From: JACRBR01 sp964371355
GTDB lineage: Bacteria; Chloroflexota; Dehalococcoidia; DSTF01; JACRBR01
Reading direction: 5' to 3'
Assembly (NCBI GenBank): GCA_964371355.1
Contig: CAYJMG010000006.1
Location: 1-64,000 of the forward strand
DNA length: 64,000 bases
Below are positions 42,609 through 49,947 of the stretch, in pieces (within the stretch, counting starts at the first letter, position 1; each line of letters starts with the position of its first letter). Under the pieces are notes generated by a model. The model saw only the letters and a program-made list of their open reading frames with translations, was not told where the DNA came from and searched no databases. A program made the translations under genes and the position numbers.

Positions 42609-43529
42609 GTGACGCTTCCGGTACCGAAGGTCTTCATCCCCGCGCGCAATACCGACGCCGACATCGGCGCGTGGGCGGCGGAGGCGGAGCGCGCGGGCGT
42701 CGACGGGATCTTCGTGGGCGACCACGTGACCTTCTATGGGTCGGGCAGCGACGCGCTGATCAAGCTCGCGCCGATCGCCGCGGCGACGACGCGCGTTGAG
42801 CTGCAGACCTGCGTGTACTTGCTGGCGCTGCGGCATCCGACGCCGGTGGCGCTCCAGTGCGCGCAGGTGGACCAACTCTCGGGCGGCCGGCTCATCCTCG
42901 GCGTGGGGATCGGCGGGGAGGACCCGAACGAGTGGTGGGCGTGCGGCGTGGACCCTAAGACGCGGGCGCGGCGCACCGACGAGTCGATGCAGATCCTGCG
43001 CGGCCTGTGGACGCAGGAGGAGACGACCTTCGCGGGCAAGCACTTCACGCTGGACGGCGTGCGGATGCAGCCGAAGCCGGCGCGGGAGGGCGGCATACCG
43101 CTCTGGGTCGGCGGGCGGTCCGATGCGGCGCTGCGACGGGCGGGACGCTACGGCGACGCATGGACGGGGATCTGGGTCTCGACGCGGCGATTCACGGAGG
43201 CGGGCGAGCGCATGTCGGCGTTCGCGGCGGAAGCCGGGCGGGGCAACGTGACGTTCGAGCGCGGGATGCAGTTCTGGATGGGTGTCGACGACGACCGTGA
43301 CGCCGCGCGGGCGAAGGTGGCGGGGAGCATGGAGGCGTTCTACCGCGTGCCGTTCTCGTCGTTCGAGAAGTACACACCATACGGCACGCCGGCGGAGATC
43401 GCGGTGTTCATCGCGCCGTACATCGAGGCGGGGTGCCGCTGGGTGAACCTGGTGATCGCGGAGGGCGGCGACGCCGTACTGGAGCGCGCGCTGGCGGTGC
43501 GCGAGGCGATCCACGACGTGTGCAAGTAG
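42609..43529 (+). CDS. LLM-class (probably F420-dependent) oxidoreductase
   Basis: A 306-aa luciferase-like TIM-barrel flavin or F420 enzyme: AEAERAGVDGIFVGDHVTFY, VELQTCVYLLALRHPTPVAL, DQLSGGRLILGVGIGGEDPN and RRTDESMQILRGLWTQEETT. These features fit the F420-dependent group common in Chloroflexota and Actinomycetota. The GTG at 42609 has AAAGGA upstream. It is followed by an EthD-like gene after 18 bp, suggesting one catabolic operon with the Nudix gene. Confidence 0.86.
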   Translation: MTLPVPKVFIPARNTDADIGAWAAEAERAGVDGIFVGDHVTFYGSGSDALIKLAPIAAATTRVELQTCVYLLALRHPTPVALQCAQVDQLSGGRLILGVGIGGEDPNEWWACGVDPKTRARRTDESMQILRGLWTQEETTFAGKHFTLDGVRMQPKPAREGGIPLWVGGRSDAALRRAGRYGDAWTGIWVSTRRFTEAGERMSAFAAEAGRGNVTFERGMQFWMGVDDDRDAARAKVAGSMEAFYRVPFSSFEKYTPYGTPAEIAVFIAPYIEAGCRWVNLVIAEGGDAVLERALAVREAIHDVCK

Positions 43530-43547
43530 GCGGAAGGTGAGAGCGCG

Positions 43548-43874
43548 ATGGTCAAGCTGATCTACTGCATCTCGAAGAAGGCGGAGCTATCGGTCGAGGA
43601 GTTCCAGCGGTACTGGCGCGAGACGCACGGGCCGATCGCGGGGCGGATCCCGGGACTTCGACGATACGTGCAGTGTCACGTCGTGCCGGAGCTGTACGGG
43701 CGCGCGCAGCCGGCGTACGACGGGGCGGCGGAGCTGTGGTTCGACGACCTGGAGGCGATGCGGGCGGCGATGCAGTCGCCGGAGGTGCGGGCGGCGCTGG
43801 AGGACGAGAAGAACTTCATCGATCACTCACGCGTGGCGTCGTTCGTGACCATCGAAAAGCCGGTGGTGGAGTAG
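43548..43874 (+). CDS. EthD-family small protein
   Basis: A 108-aa ferredoxin-like fold protein of the EthD family: LIYCISKKAELSVEEFQRYW then RETHGPIAGRIPGLRRYVQC and a C-terminal FIDHSRVASFVTIE. EthD proteins accompany oxygenases in ether and other degradation pathways; the exact function is open. The ATG at 43548 has GGAAGGTGA-like Shine-Dalgarno. In operon with LLM (upstream) and Nudix (downstream). Confidence 0.85.
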   Translation: MVKLIYCISKKAELSVEEFQRYWRETHGPIAGRIPGLRRYVQCHVVPELYGRAQPAYDGAAELWFDDLEAMRAAMQSPEVRAALEDEKNFIDHSRVASFVTIEKPVVE

Positions 43875-43879
43875 CGCGG

Positions 43880-44374
43880 GTGCCGGGGGAATCGAAGGAT
43901 AACCCGCTGTACCGCGCGGCGTCGCGCGTCCTGCTCCTGGACGCACGGGATCGGCTGCTGCTGTTCCGCGTCGAAGGCGACCGGCCACGGCCGAAGCCGT
44001 TGTGGATCACGCCGGGTGGCGGCGTGCATGAAGGGGAGGGGCCGGAGGCGGCCGCGCGGCGCGAGCTGTGGGAGGAAACGGGGATCGAGGCCGAACCGGG
44101 TCCTTGCGTGTGGGTGCGCCGCCACGTGTTCGAGTTCGCGGGGGTGTGGATCGACGAGCGGGAGCGGTTCTACGTCGTGCGGGTCGATGCGCCAGAGCTG
44201 ACGCGCGCGAACTTCGAGGCGCACGAGCACGCCTTCATGCCGGAGCACCGGTGGTGGCGGGCGGAGGAGATCGCTGCGTCTGACCACTGGTTCGCGCCCC
44301 GGCGACTGGCCACGCTCCTGCCGCCGATCATCGCGGGCGAGCTTCCCGCCGAGCCGCTGGACTGCGGCGTGTAG
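43880..44374 (+). CDS. Nudix hydrolase
   Basis: A 164-aa pyrophosphatase-type protein. The Nudix box is complete: GGGVHEGEGPEAAARRELWE followed by ETGIE. RAASRVLLLDARDRLLLFRV is the typical first strand. The substrate (nucleotide sugar, oxidised nucleotide, CoA or other) cannot be told. The GTG at 43880 lies 5 bp after the EthD stop; there is no strong ribosome site, so coupling is likely. Confidence 0.85.
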   Translation: MPGESKDNPLYRAASRVLLLDARDRLLLFRVEGDRPRPKPLWITPGGGVHEGEGPEAAARRELWEETGIEAEPGPCVWVRRHVFEFAGVWIDERERFYVVRVDAPELTRANFEAHEHAFMPEHRWWRAEEIAASDHWFAPRRLATLLPPIIAGELPAEPLDCGV

Positions 44375-44458
44375 GCGTCCGAGCGGCCGGAAATTGCTCC
44401 AAACGCAACCGTTCGGCCATTGCCATGGCCGCGCGCCGGGGGGCAGAATCGAGGTCGA

Positions 44459-44755
44459 ATGCAGCGAACGATCGAGACACGGACGATCCGGCTGGCCACC
44501 GACGCGCTGCGGAGCGTGGAAGGCCGTGTGCGCGTGGAGGGCGTGGACGCCCGCGCGGGCGGTCGCGGCGTGCTGTTCGAGCGGCACCGGCCAGTCTCGG
44601 TGGTGGTGCGCGAGGCGGGAAGTGAGCGCGAGCTGGCGATCGGTGAGCCGGCGTGGGGTGCGCGGCCCTGGCTGCTACTGGCGGCGCCGGCCGCGGCGCT
44701 CTTCGTGCGGGCAGTCGTTCGCGAAAGACGATCGAAGCGATCGAAGGGAAGGTGA
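44459..44755 (+). CDS. Small membrane protein upstream of a GerW-like gene
   Basis: A 98-aa protein with a hydrophilic N-terminus (TIRLATDALRSVEGRVRVEG) and one helix near the end (WLLLAAPAAALFVRAVV) followed by Arg/Lys-rich residues, so the soluble part is likely at one face of the membrane. The ATG at 44459 comes 9 nt after CAGAAT. It ends 3 bp before the GerW gene and is thus in one operon. I do not recognise a family. Confidence 0.65.
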   Translation: MQRTIETRTIRLATDALRSVEGRVRVEGVDARAGGRGVLFERHRPVSVVVREAGSERELAIGEPAWGARPWLLLAAPAAALFVRAVVRERRSKRSKGR

Positions 44756-44758
44756 CCG

Positions 44759-45208
44759 ATGGACATCACGGATGCGGCTGACGAACTGGTACGGCAGGTC
44801 AGCGGGATACCGCAGGAGCTGGGAGCGAGCGCGTGCTTCGGCGACGCCGTGGTGCGCGACGGCCACACGCTGATCCCGGTCGCGCGCGTGAACTTCGGCT
44901 ATGGCCTGGGGTTCGGCGGCGGCATGTCGTCGAACGGCAGCGAGCCCGACGGCAAGTCCGAGGGTGGCGGGGGCGGCGGCGGCGGCGGCGGTGGCTCCTC
45001 CACGCCCGTCGCCGTGATCGACATCAGCGAGGAAGGCGTCCGGATCGAGCAGATCGAGGACAAGACGCGAATGGCGCTGGCGCGGATCACGATGGTGGCG
45101 TGGAACGCCTTCTGGCTGCTGTGGACGATCCGCACGGTGGTCCGGGAGCGGGCGAAGACGCGGAAGCTGGAATTAGCCCTCGGCGGACAGGGGACAGGGG
45201 ATAGCTGA
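44759..45208 (+). CDS. GerW/YtfJ-like protein
   Basis: A 149-aa protein with the GerW (YtfJ) core: ASACFGDAVVRDGHTLIPVA, then RVNFGYGLGFGGGMSS, a pure Gly run, and VAVIDISEEGVRIEQIED. The C-terminus adds a membrane helix (MVAWNAFWLLWTIRTVV). In Bacillus YtfJ is a spore protein, but the family is widespread in non-spore formers, where the role is unknown. The ATG at 44759 follows GAAGGGAAGG. It pairs with the one-helix protein at 44459. Confidence 0.82.
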   Translation: MDITDAADELVRQVSGIPQELGASACFGDAVVRDGHTLIPVARVNFGYGLGFGGGMSSNGSEPDGKSEGGGGGGGGGGGSSTPVAVIDISEEGVRIEQIEDKTRMALARITMVAWNAFWLLWTIRTVVRERAKTRKLELALGGQGTGDS

Positions 45209-45255
45209 CAGCGCGAGCTGCGGGTTTGGACGTTGGAGCGCAACGGCGGAGAGCA

Positions 45256-45429
45256 CTACTCAGATGGGACGGCTTCGGCGGGGGCGTCGGGCTGGGGTGC
45301 CGGGAGGTTCTTCTCGATCCACTTGTTGGCCAGCGGCGCACACTCGCGGCATGCTACCGAGTGTTTGCCCATGGCGATGCCGCCGCCCGTCACGAACGTC
45401 CCGCAAAACGAACACTTACCCTGTGCCAT
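45256..45429 (-). CDS. 57-aa zinc-ribbon protein
   Basis: A short gene, ATG at 45429 with GAGGGAGATC upstream and TAG at 45258-45256. The product MAQGKCSFCGTFVTGGGIAM followed by GKHSVACREC has C6-x2-C9 and H23-x3-C27-x2-C30, a compact zinc site, and an acidic Pro/Ala tail. Similar tiny proteins occur in other bacteria without known function. It sits 29 bp downstream of the peroxiredoxin gene on the same strand, so a redox link is possible. Confidence 0.75.
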   Translation of the reverse strand: MAQGKCSFCGTFVTGGGIAMGKHSVACRECAPLANKWIEKNLPAPQPDAPAEAVPSE

Positions 45430-45458
45430 GATCTCCCTCTACCGGCCGCTGGGGCCGC

Positions 45459-45941
45459 CTACTTCTTCTTCATCTCCTTGAGTGCCTGCAGGATCTCGAG
45501 CGCATGGCCCGCGGGTTTCACCGCCGGGAAGACCTTCGCGAGCTTGCCGTCGGGCGCCACGATGAACGTCGAGCGGTCGACGCCCATGTACTCCCGTCCC
45601 ATGAACTTCTTCGGGCCCCAGATCCCGTACAGCTCCGCGACTTTGTGACCCTCGTCGGCGAGCAGCGGGAACGGCAGGCTGAACTTGTCCCGGAACTTCT
45701 GGTGCGACTTGATAGAGTCGGGCGAGATACCGAACAGCTTTGCCTCAGCGGAGAGAAGCTGCCAGCTGTCGCGGATCTCGCAAGCCTCGGTCGTGCAGCC
45801 GGGCGTATCGTCCCTGGGATACCAGTACAGCACGACCCACTCGCCTCGAAGGTCCTTCAGCGACACCTGCCCGCTGTCCGAGCTTTCAAGCGTGAAGTCC
45901 GGGGCGGGCTGGCCCTCGGATAGGTGCGTGGGCATGATCAT
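45459..45941 (-). CDS. bcp: Peroxiredoxin of the BCP/PrxQ type
   Basis: A 160-aa thiol peroxidase: PAPDFTLESSDSGQVSLKDL, then YPRDDTPGCTTEACEIRD with the peroxidatic Cys at 49 and the resolving Cys five residues on (54), the PrxQ-alpha arrangement. GISPDSIKSHQKFRDKF and FPLLADEGHKVAELYG are conserved. It reduces peroxides with thioredoxin. ATG 45941 or 45935 (MPTHLSEG) may be the start. Next to a zinc-ribbon gene and a thiol-related cluster (MshD-like, OsmC). Confidence 0.92.
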   Translation of the reverse strand: MIMPTHLSEGQPAPDFTLESSDSGQVSLKDLRGEWVVLYWYPRDDTPGCTTEACEIRDSWQLLSAEAKLFGISPDSIKSHQKFRDKFSLPFPLLADEGHKVAELYGIWGPKKFMGREYMGVDRSTFIVAPDGKLAKVFPAVKPAGHALEILQALKEMKKK

Positions 45942-46039
45942 CCCCAGTTATACGCGGTGTGCGCGAGTGGACGAGCGCTCGCGGGGCGCAAGGCACACTG
46001 CCGGATCGATCTTACGGCAGCCGCGTGCCTGGGGAAAAC

Positions 46040-46996
46040 TCAAGCGGCGTGTTCGGCAACGGGAGTGGGGGCCGACTCGCTGGCCCGCAGCTCGCGCTCG
46101 TAACAGACGTCGACGTGGTGGTAGTGAAAGCCCGCGGCTTCGTAAAGACACAGTGCGCCGGTGTTGGTGTCGTCGACGTAGATGGCAGCCACGTCGACCC
46201 CGCGCTCCTTCATCCGGCGGAGGCCCAGGGCCACGAGGGCGGAGCCGATGCCCTGCCCGTGGTGCTCGGGCGCCACACCGACGACGTAGATCTCGCCGAC
46301 GCGGCCCTCGTTCGGCCGCTCCTCGATCTTGAGCCAGTTGAAGCCGGCCAACGCGCCTTCCTTCTCGGCGAGCAGGAAGTCGCCGGGATCGAACCACGGC
46401 TGCCGCGTGCGGGCGCGAAGGTCGTCGAGCGTCCAGTGGGCCTGCTCCGGGTGTGAGGCGAAGACGCGCGCGTTCAACTCGACCCACACCGATTCGTCGC
46501 AGTCGGGGCGGAAGGCACGCACCGTGAAGCCATCGGCCACCGGCGCTGGCGGGGCCTTACGCATGTGGCGGTGCAGGTGCATCAGGCGGCGCGCCGGGCG
46601 AAAGCCAAACTGCGAGGCAACGCGGGAGGCAACGGGAGACTCGTTGTACGACCAGAGATCCATGCTGCGGGCATCGTTGCCGTGCGCGTTCATAATGGCG
46701 TGCGAAAGGAGCATCCTGCCGAGACCGCGCCCGCGGAACGCGGGGTGCACGACGAACTCGCAGGATGCGCGGCGGCCGTCGCCCTCGCCGTAGGTCACGG
46801 TGTGGGCGTAGCCGACGAGGCGTCCGTCCTCGAAGGCGAGCATGGCGCGGGCCAAGTCATCGCCGTGCTTCAGGCGCAGGAACTTGTGCTCGCCGAGGGG
46901 CTCGTGGCCGTCGACGAGCGTGGCGGCCTGGAGCAGCTCCGGAAGCTGTTCCAGGTGCGCGTCATCAAGCTGCGAGACGATCTCGACGTGATGCAT
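46040..46996 (-). CDS. Double GNAT acetyltransferase, MshD-like (mycothiol synthase type)
   Basis: A 318-aa protein with two GNAT domains. The first has HPAFRGRGLGRMLLSHAIMN; the second holds WVELNARVFASHPEQAHWTL, QPWFDPGDFLLAE, GEIYVVGVAPEHHGQGIGSA and the ending LYEAAGFHYHHVDVCYER. The second half closely follows MshD, which acetylates the last mycothiol precursor. Mycothiol is regarded as actinobacterial, so the role here needs other msh genes, none of which is in the window. A promoter (TTGCCA-N18-TACAAT) lies 60 bp upstream. Confidence 0.75.
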   Translation of the reverse strand: MHHVEIVSQLDDAHLEQLPELLQAATLVDGHEPLGEHKFLRLKHGDDLARAMLAFEDGRLVGYAHTVTYGEGDGRRASCEFVVHPAFRGRGLGRMLLSHAIMNAHGNDARSMDLWSYNESPVASRVASQFGFRPARRLMHLHRHMRKAPPAPVADGFTVRAFRPDCDESVWVELNARVFASHPEQAHWTLDDLRARTRQPWFDPGDFLLAEKEGALAGFNWLKIEERPNEGRVGEIYVVGVAPEHHGQGIGSALVALGLRRMKERGVDVAAIYVDDTNTGALCLYEAAGFHYHHVDVCYERELRASESAPTPVAEHAA

Positions 46997-47055
46997 CAGG
47001 GAATCACCGAGGGTATATCGACAGGGACAGCTTCCGGGGAGAGTCCTGGCCCTTC

Positions 47056-47085
47056 ATTGTATTTGCATATAGTTGCAGTTGGCAA
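47056..47085 (-). promoter_or_regulatory. Promoter TTGCCA-N18-TACAAT before the MshD-like gene
   Basis: TTGCCA (47085-47080), 18 bp, TACAAT (47061-47056) on the minus strand in an AT-rich island. The spacer holds the near-palindrome GCAACTATATGC. A leader of about 55 nt would result. Confidence 0.5.
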
Positions 47086-47098
47086 AACCAACGAGCCA

Positions 47099-47587
47099 CT
47101 ACCCGGCAGCGGTGCCGGGCGCTTCGGCGTCGGAGCGGACGACCTCGCCGGTGGACACGGCGCCCGTGTCCTCGTCGATCACCTCGTACTGTTCGCGGAT
47201 AGCCACGCCGGGGTAGAGCATGTTGAAGACCGAGCAGTAGCGATCCATGGAGAGCTGGATGGCGCGCTCCACGTTGGTCTCGCCGATGCCGTGACCGCGG
47301 AAGCGATGAGTGACCATGATCGACGTGTACACGCGAGGGTGGTCCTCCGCGCGATCGCCGGCGAGGTGCAGGTCGTAGGCAGAGATATCCTGGCGCATCT
47401 TGCGGAGGATCGAGATCACGTCCATTGCGGTGCAGCCACCCAGCGCCACAAGCTGCAGCTCGATGGGGGTCGGGGCGGTCGGCGGCGCGTCGCCCGCCTT
47501 CGAATCCATCTCGACGCGAAAACCGCGGGCGGTTTCGGCGGTGAAGTGCAGGCCGGAGTCAAGGTGCAGGCGGGCTTCCGTGGGCAT
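47099..47587 (-). CDS. OsmC/Ohr-family thiol peroxidase
   Basis: A 162-aa protein with the two reactive cysteines of the family: C52 in ALGGCTAMDVISILRKM and C118 in MDRYCSVFNML. These proteins reduce organic hydroperoxides or keep related roles. It is closest to the YhfA/OsmC group by length. The ATG at 47587 follows AGGAGATG. Directly upstream of the MshD-like gene on the same strand, and close to the peroxiredoxin gene. From 47588 to 47832 I see nothing. Confidence 0.85.
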   Translation of the reverse strand: MPTEARLHLDSGLHFTAETARGFRVEMDSKAGDAPPTAPTPIELQLVALGGCTAMDVISILRKMRQDISAYDLHLAGDRAEDHPRVYTSIMVTHRFRGHGIGETNVERAIQLSMDRYCSVFNMLYPGVAIREQYEVIDEDTGAVSTGEVVRSDAEAPGTAAG

Positions 47588-47832
47588 CGTTCACATCTCC
47601 TCCGCGAGGTGCCGGTCATTCAGCGTGGCATGAGGAAGATGGGGCCACCAGTGCCGATCCGCCGGGCCGCGTGGGACGAACGGCGGGGAACACGAAAGGC
47701 ACCGAGGCCGGCGCCTTCTCTCGCAAGGCCCGTGCTCTGCGTAAGCCCTTCTTCCGTCAGGCAATCGTCCAGGCACCTTGACGACCTTAGCCCTGTTGAC
47801 CCACATCGAGTCTGCTGCCGGAGGGGGTCCGC

Positions 47833-48429
47833 CTATTCGCCCGGCGAAGGCGTGAGGCCGGCGCCGCCAGCGTCGGGGTTAGGCACGGTGCGGACATCCT
47901 CGACGGCCAGCGCCGTGCCGTTCCAGCCGTAGGTTGTGCGGCGAAGCGAGCTAGGGCAGCACTCCGGATCATCGAGGCCGGGCACAGGCTGGATCATGAC
48001 GAGCTTCCCGTCCTCGACCGCCACGGCCACGCCGCCTGCGTCGGCGGGGAACTCGCGTAGCAGCACGTCCGGGTCGGCACCGTTCATCGTGATAACGAAG
48101 AAGCCGATATTGCCCAGCGTCCCGCCGGAGGCGATGGGGGCGATGGCCTCGTCGAAGCCGTCCTCTGTCAGGTCGGTGTAGGTGACATCGGTCTGCGCGA
48201 ACAAGCCGCCAGTCTCCTCGATCGCAGACTCGACCTCGGGCAGGGCCTCGATGTCGATCTCGCGAATGTCGACGGAGGGAGTCTGCCTGGGTGGAGGCGT
48301 CGCGGCGGGCGAGGCGGGTCGGGTGGCCTGCGGCGTGGAGGTGGGCGGTCCGCCGTCGTCGCCGTTGCAGGCCGCCACGAGAAGCGCCGCTAGCGCGATG
48401 CACCCGGCAAGGATGATGGAGCGACGCAT
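47833..48429 (-). CDS. Lipoprotein of unknown function
   Basis: A 198-aa exported protein with a lipobox (LAALLVAAC, Cys at about 21), a Thr/Pro-rich linker (PPTSTPQATRPASPAATPPP) and a globular part with TDVTYTDLTEDGFDEAIAPI, RTTYGWNGTALAVEDVRTV and a Cys pair ECCPSS. It resembles small LppP/LprE-like lipoproteins, but the match is weak. The ATG is 7 nt after TAGACT, a leaderless start. Divergent from the tRNA. Confidence 0.75.
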   Translation of the reverse strand: MRRSIILAGCIALAALLVAACNGDDGGPPTSTPQATRPASPAATPPPRQTPSVDIREIDIEALPEVESAIEETGGLFAQTDVTYTDLTEDGFDEAIAPIASGGTLGNIGFFVITMNGADPDVLLREFPADAGGVAVAVEDGKLVMIQPVPGLDDPECCPSSLRRTTYGWNGTALAVEDVRTVPNPDAGGAGLTPSPGE

Positions 48430-48442
48430 CGGGAGCAGTCTA
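48430..48442 (-). promoter_or_regulatory. -10 box TAGACT, leaderless lipoprotein start
   Basis: TAGACT (48442-48437) lies 7 nt before the ATG at 48429 on the minus strand. No Shine-Dalgarno. Confidence 0.4.
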
Positions 48443-48475
48443 CCAGCCGCGATCGCCGACGATGGGCGGTGGGCG

Positions 48476-48505
48476 TTGGCGGGTGCAGCAGAGCGTGGAT
48501 AGAAT
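48476..48505 (+). promoter_or_regulatory. tRNA promoter TTGGCG-N18-TAGAAT
   Basis: TTGGCG (48476-48481), 18 bp, TAGAAT (48500-48505), 16 nt before the mature tRNA 5' end. Confidence 0.6.
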
Positions 48506-48521
48506 TGGATCGCAATCTCCG

Positions 48522-48597
48522 GGGCGGTTGGCTCAGTTGGTAGAGCGCTTCCTTCACACGGAAGAGGTCACAGGTTCGAGTCCTGTACCGCCCACCA
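48522..48597 (+). tRNA. tRNA-Val (anticodon CAC)
   Basis: The acceptor stem GGGCGGT pairs with ACCGCCC. D arm with GGCTCAGTTGGTAGAGC, anticodon loop TTCACAC giving CAC, and T arm with GGTTCGAGTCC. The discriminator A is followed by an encoded CCA. 76 nt in all. It reads GUG codons. Confidence 0.97.
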
Positions 48598-48648
48598 TTC
48601 CAACTTCAGGACTTAGAGCCAAGCACCCGATTGCGGGTCGGTGAGGCA

Positions 48649-48677
48649 TTCGCGCGCGGGCGCGAGATGCATATAAT
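48649..48677 (+). promoter_or_regulatory. Promoter TTCGCG-N17-TATAAT of the second CaiB gene
   Basis: A consensus TATAAT (48672-48677) with TTCGCG 17 bp upstream, 45 bp before the start. Here a normal leader with Shine-Dalgarno follows. Confidence 0.6.
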
Positions 48678-48722
48678 CACCCTCACCGGAGCCGAATGCA
48701 CTGATTCCTGTGGAGGAGCGCC

Positions 48723-49925
48723 ATGGGTGGACCGATGGAGGGGATCAAGGTCGTCGAGATGGGCGTCTGGGTGGCGGGGCCATCATGCGCGGCCATCCTG
48801 TGCGACTGGGGGGCGGAGGTGATCAAGATCGAGCCGCCGAACGGCGACCCCTTTCGGGGGCTGTTCGCCAGCGCGCTGGGAGCGGCGATCCCCGTGAACC
48901 CGCCGTTCGAGATCGACAACCGCGGCAAGAAAAGCATCTGCCTGAACCTGGAAAACGCCGAGGCGCTGGCGATCGCGAAGCGGTTGATGGATGAAGCCGA
49001 CGTGTTCGTCAGCAACATGCGACCGCGCGTACTGGAGCAGTTCGGAATCGGGTACGACGAGGTGCGCAAGGCCAATCCGCGCATCATCTACGCGCAGCTC
49101 ACAGGGCAGGGCCCGGACGGCGCCGAGAGCAACCGCGCGTCATACGACATCGGCGGGTTCTGGTCGCGGGCGGGCGTGGGCGCGTCGCTGACGCCGCCGA
49201 ACGGGCCGATGCCGCAGCAGCGTGGCGGCATGGGCGACCACATGACGGGCGTCGCTGCCGCGGGCGCGATCTCGGCGGCGCTGTTTCACCGTGAGCGCAC
49301 CGGGCAGGGACAGCGGGTGGCGGCGTCGCTGGTGCGGACGGGCGTGTACATGATGGGCTGGGACTACGCGCTCGAGATGCGGCTGGGGGCGAGGACAATC
49401 CCGTACGACCGCTTTCACGCGCCGAACCCGATCATCAACTGTTTCCTCACCAAGGACGGGCGCTGGATGTGGCTGCTGCTGTTGCAGGGCGACCGCCACT
49501 GGCCCGACCTCTGCCGAGCGGTCGGTCGCGAGGACATGCTGAGCGACGAGCGCTGGGCCAACATCGTGAACCGGCGCGAAAACGCGCAGTCGGTCGTCGA
49601 AGAGCTGGACAAGGAGTTCACCAAGCGCACGCTGGAGGAATGGGGTCCGCTGCTGGACACCCACAACGTGTGGTGGGCCCCCGTGAATACGATCTCGCAA
49701 GCCCGTGAGGACCCGCTGGTCCAGGAGGCGGGCGCCTTCACTTCAGTGGAGAGCCCCGACGGCACGATCCCGTTGGTGAACTCGCCGGTCGACTTCTACG
49801 GGACTCCGCACGCACCACAGGGCCCCGCGCCCGAGCTGGGGCAGCATACGGAGGAGGTGCTGCTTGGGTTGGGGTTCGACTGGGACAGGATCATAGCGCT
49901 GAAGGAAGCCGGCGCGATCCCGTAA
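48723..49925 (+). CDS. CaiB/BaiF-type CoA-transferase, second copy
   Basis: A 400-aa class III CoA-transferase: GIKVVEMGVWVAGPSCAAIL, GAEVIKIEPPNGDPFRG, DNRGKKSICLNLENAEA, catalytic Asp at 172 in GGMGDHMTGVAAAGAI and RERTGQGQRVAASLV. The length is normal. The ATG at 48723 follows GGAGGAGCGCC. It is distant in sequence from the copy at 24946, so the two probably use different acids. It stands alone, between the tRNA and the MFS gene. Confidence 0.92.
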   Translation: MGGPMEGIKVVEMGVWVAGPSCAAILCDWGAEVIKIEPPNGDPFRGLFASALGAAIPVNPPFEIDNRGKKSICLNLENAEALAIAKRLMDEADVFVSNMRPRVLEQFGIGYDEVRKANPRIIYAQLTGQGPDGAESNRASYDIGGFWSRAGVGASLTPPNGPMPQQRGGMGDHMTGVAAAGAISAALFHRERTGQGQRVAASLVRTGVYMMGWDYALEMRLGARTIPYDRFHAPNPIINCFLTKDGRWMWLLLLQGDRHWPDLCRAVGREDMLSDERWANIVNRRENAQSVVEELDKEFTKRTLEEWGPLLDTHNVWWAPVNTISQAREDPLVQEAGAFTSVESPDGTIPLVNSPVDFYGTPHAPQGPAPELGQHTEEVLLGLGFDWDRIIALKEAGAIP

Positions 49926-49947
49926 TCGAGCGCGTTCGTCTCGAGCG

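Noticed and set aside
46565..47932. A 455-codon open frame on the plus strand
   Set aside because: It runs across the MshD-like and OsmC genes on the opposite strand; no motif and no ribosome site.
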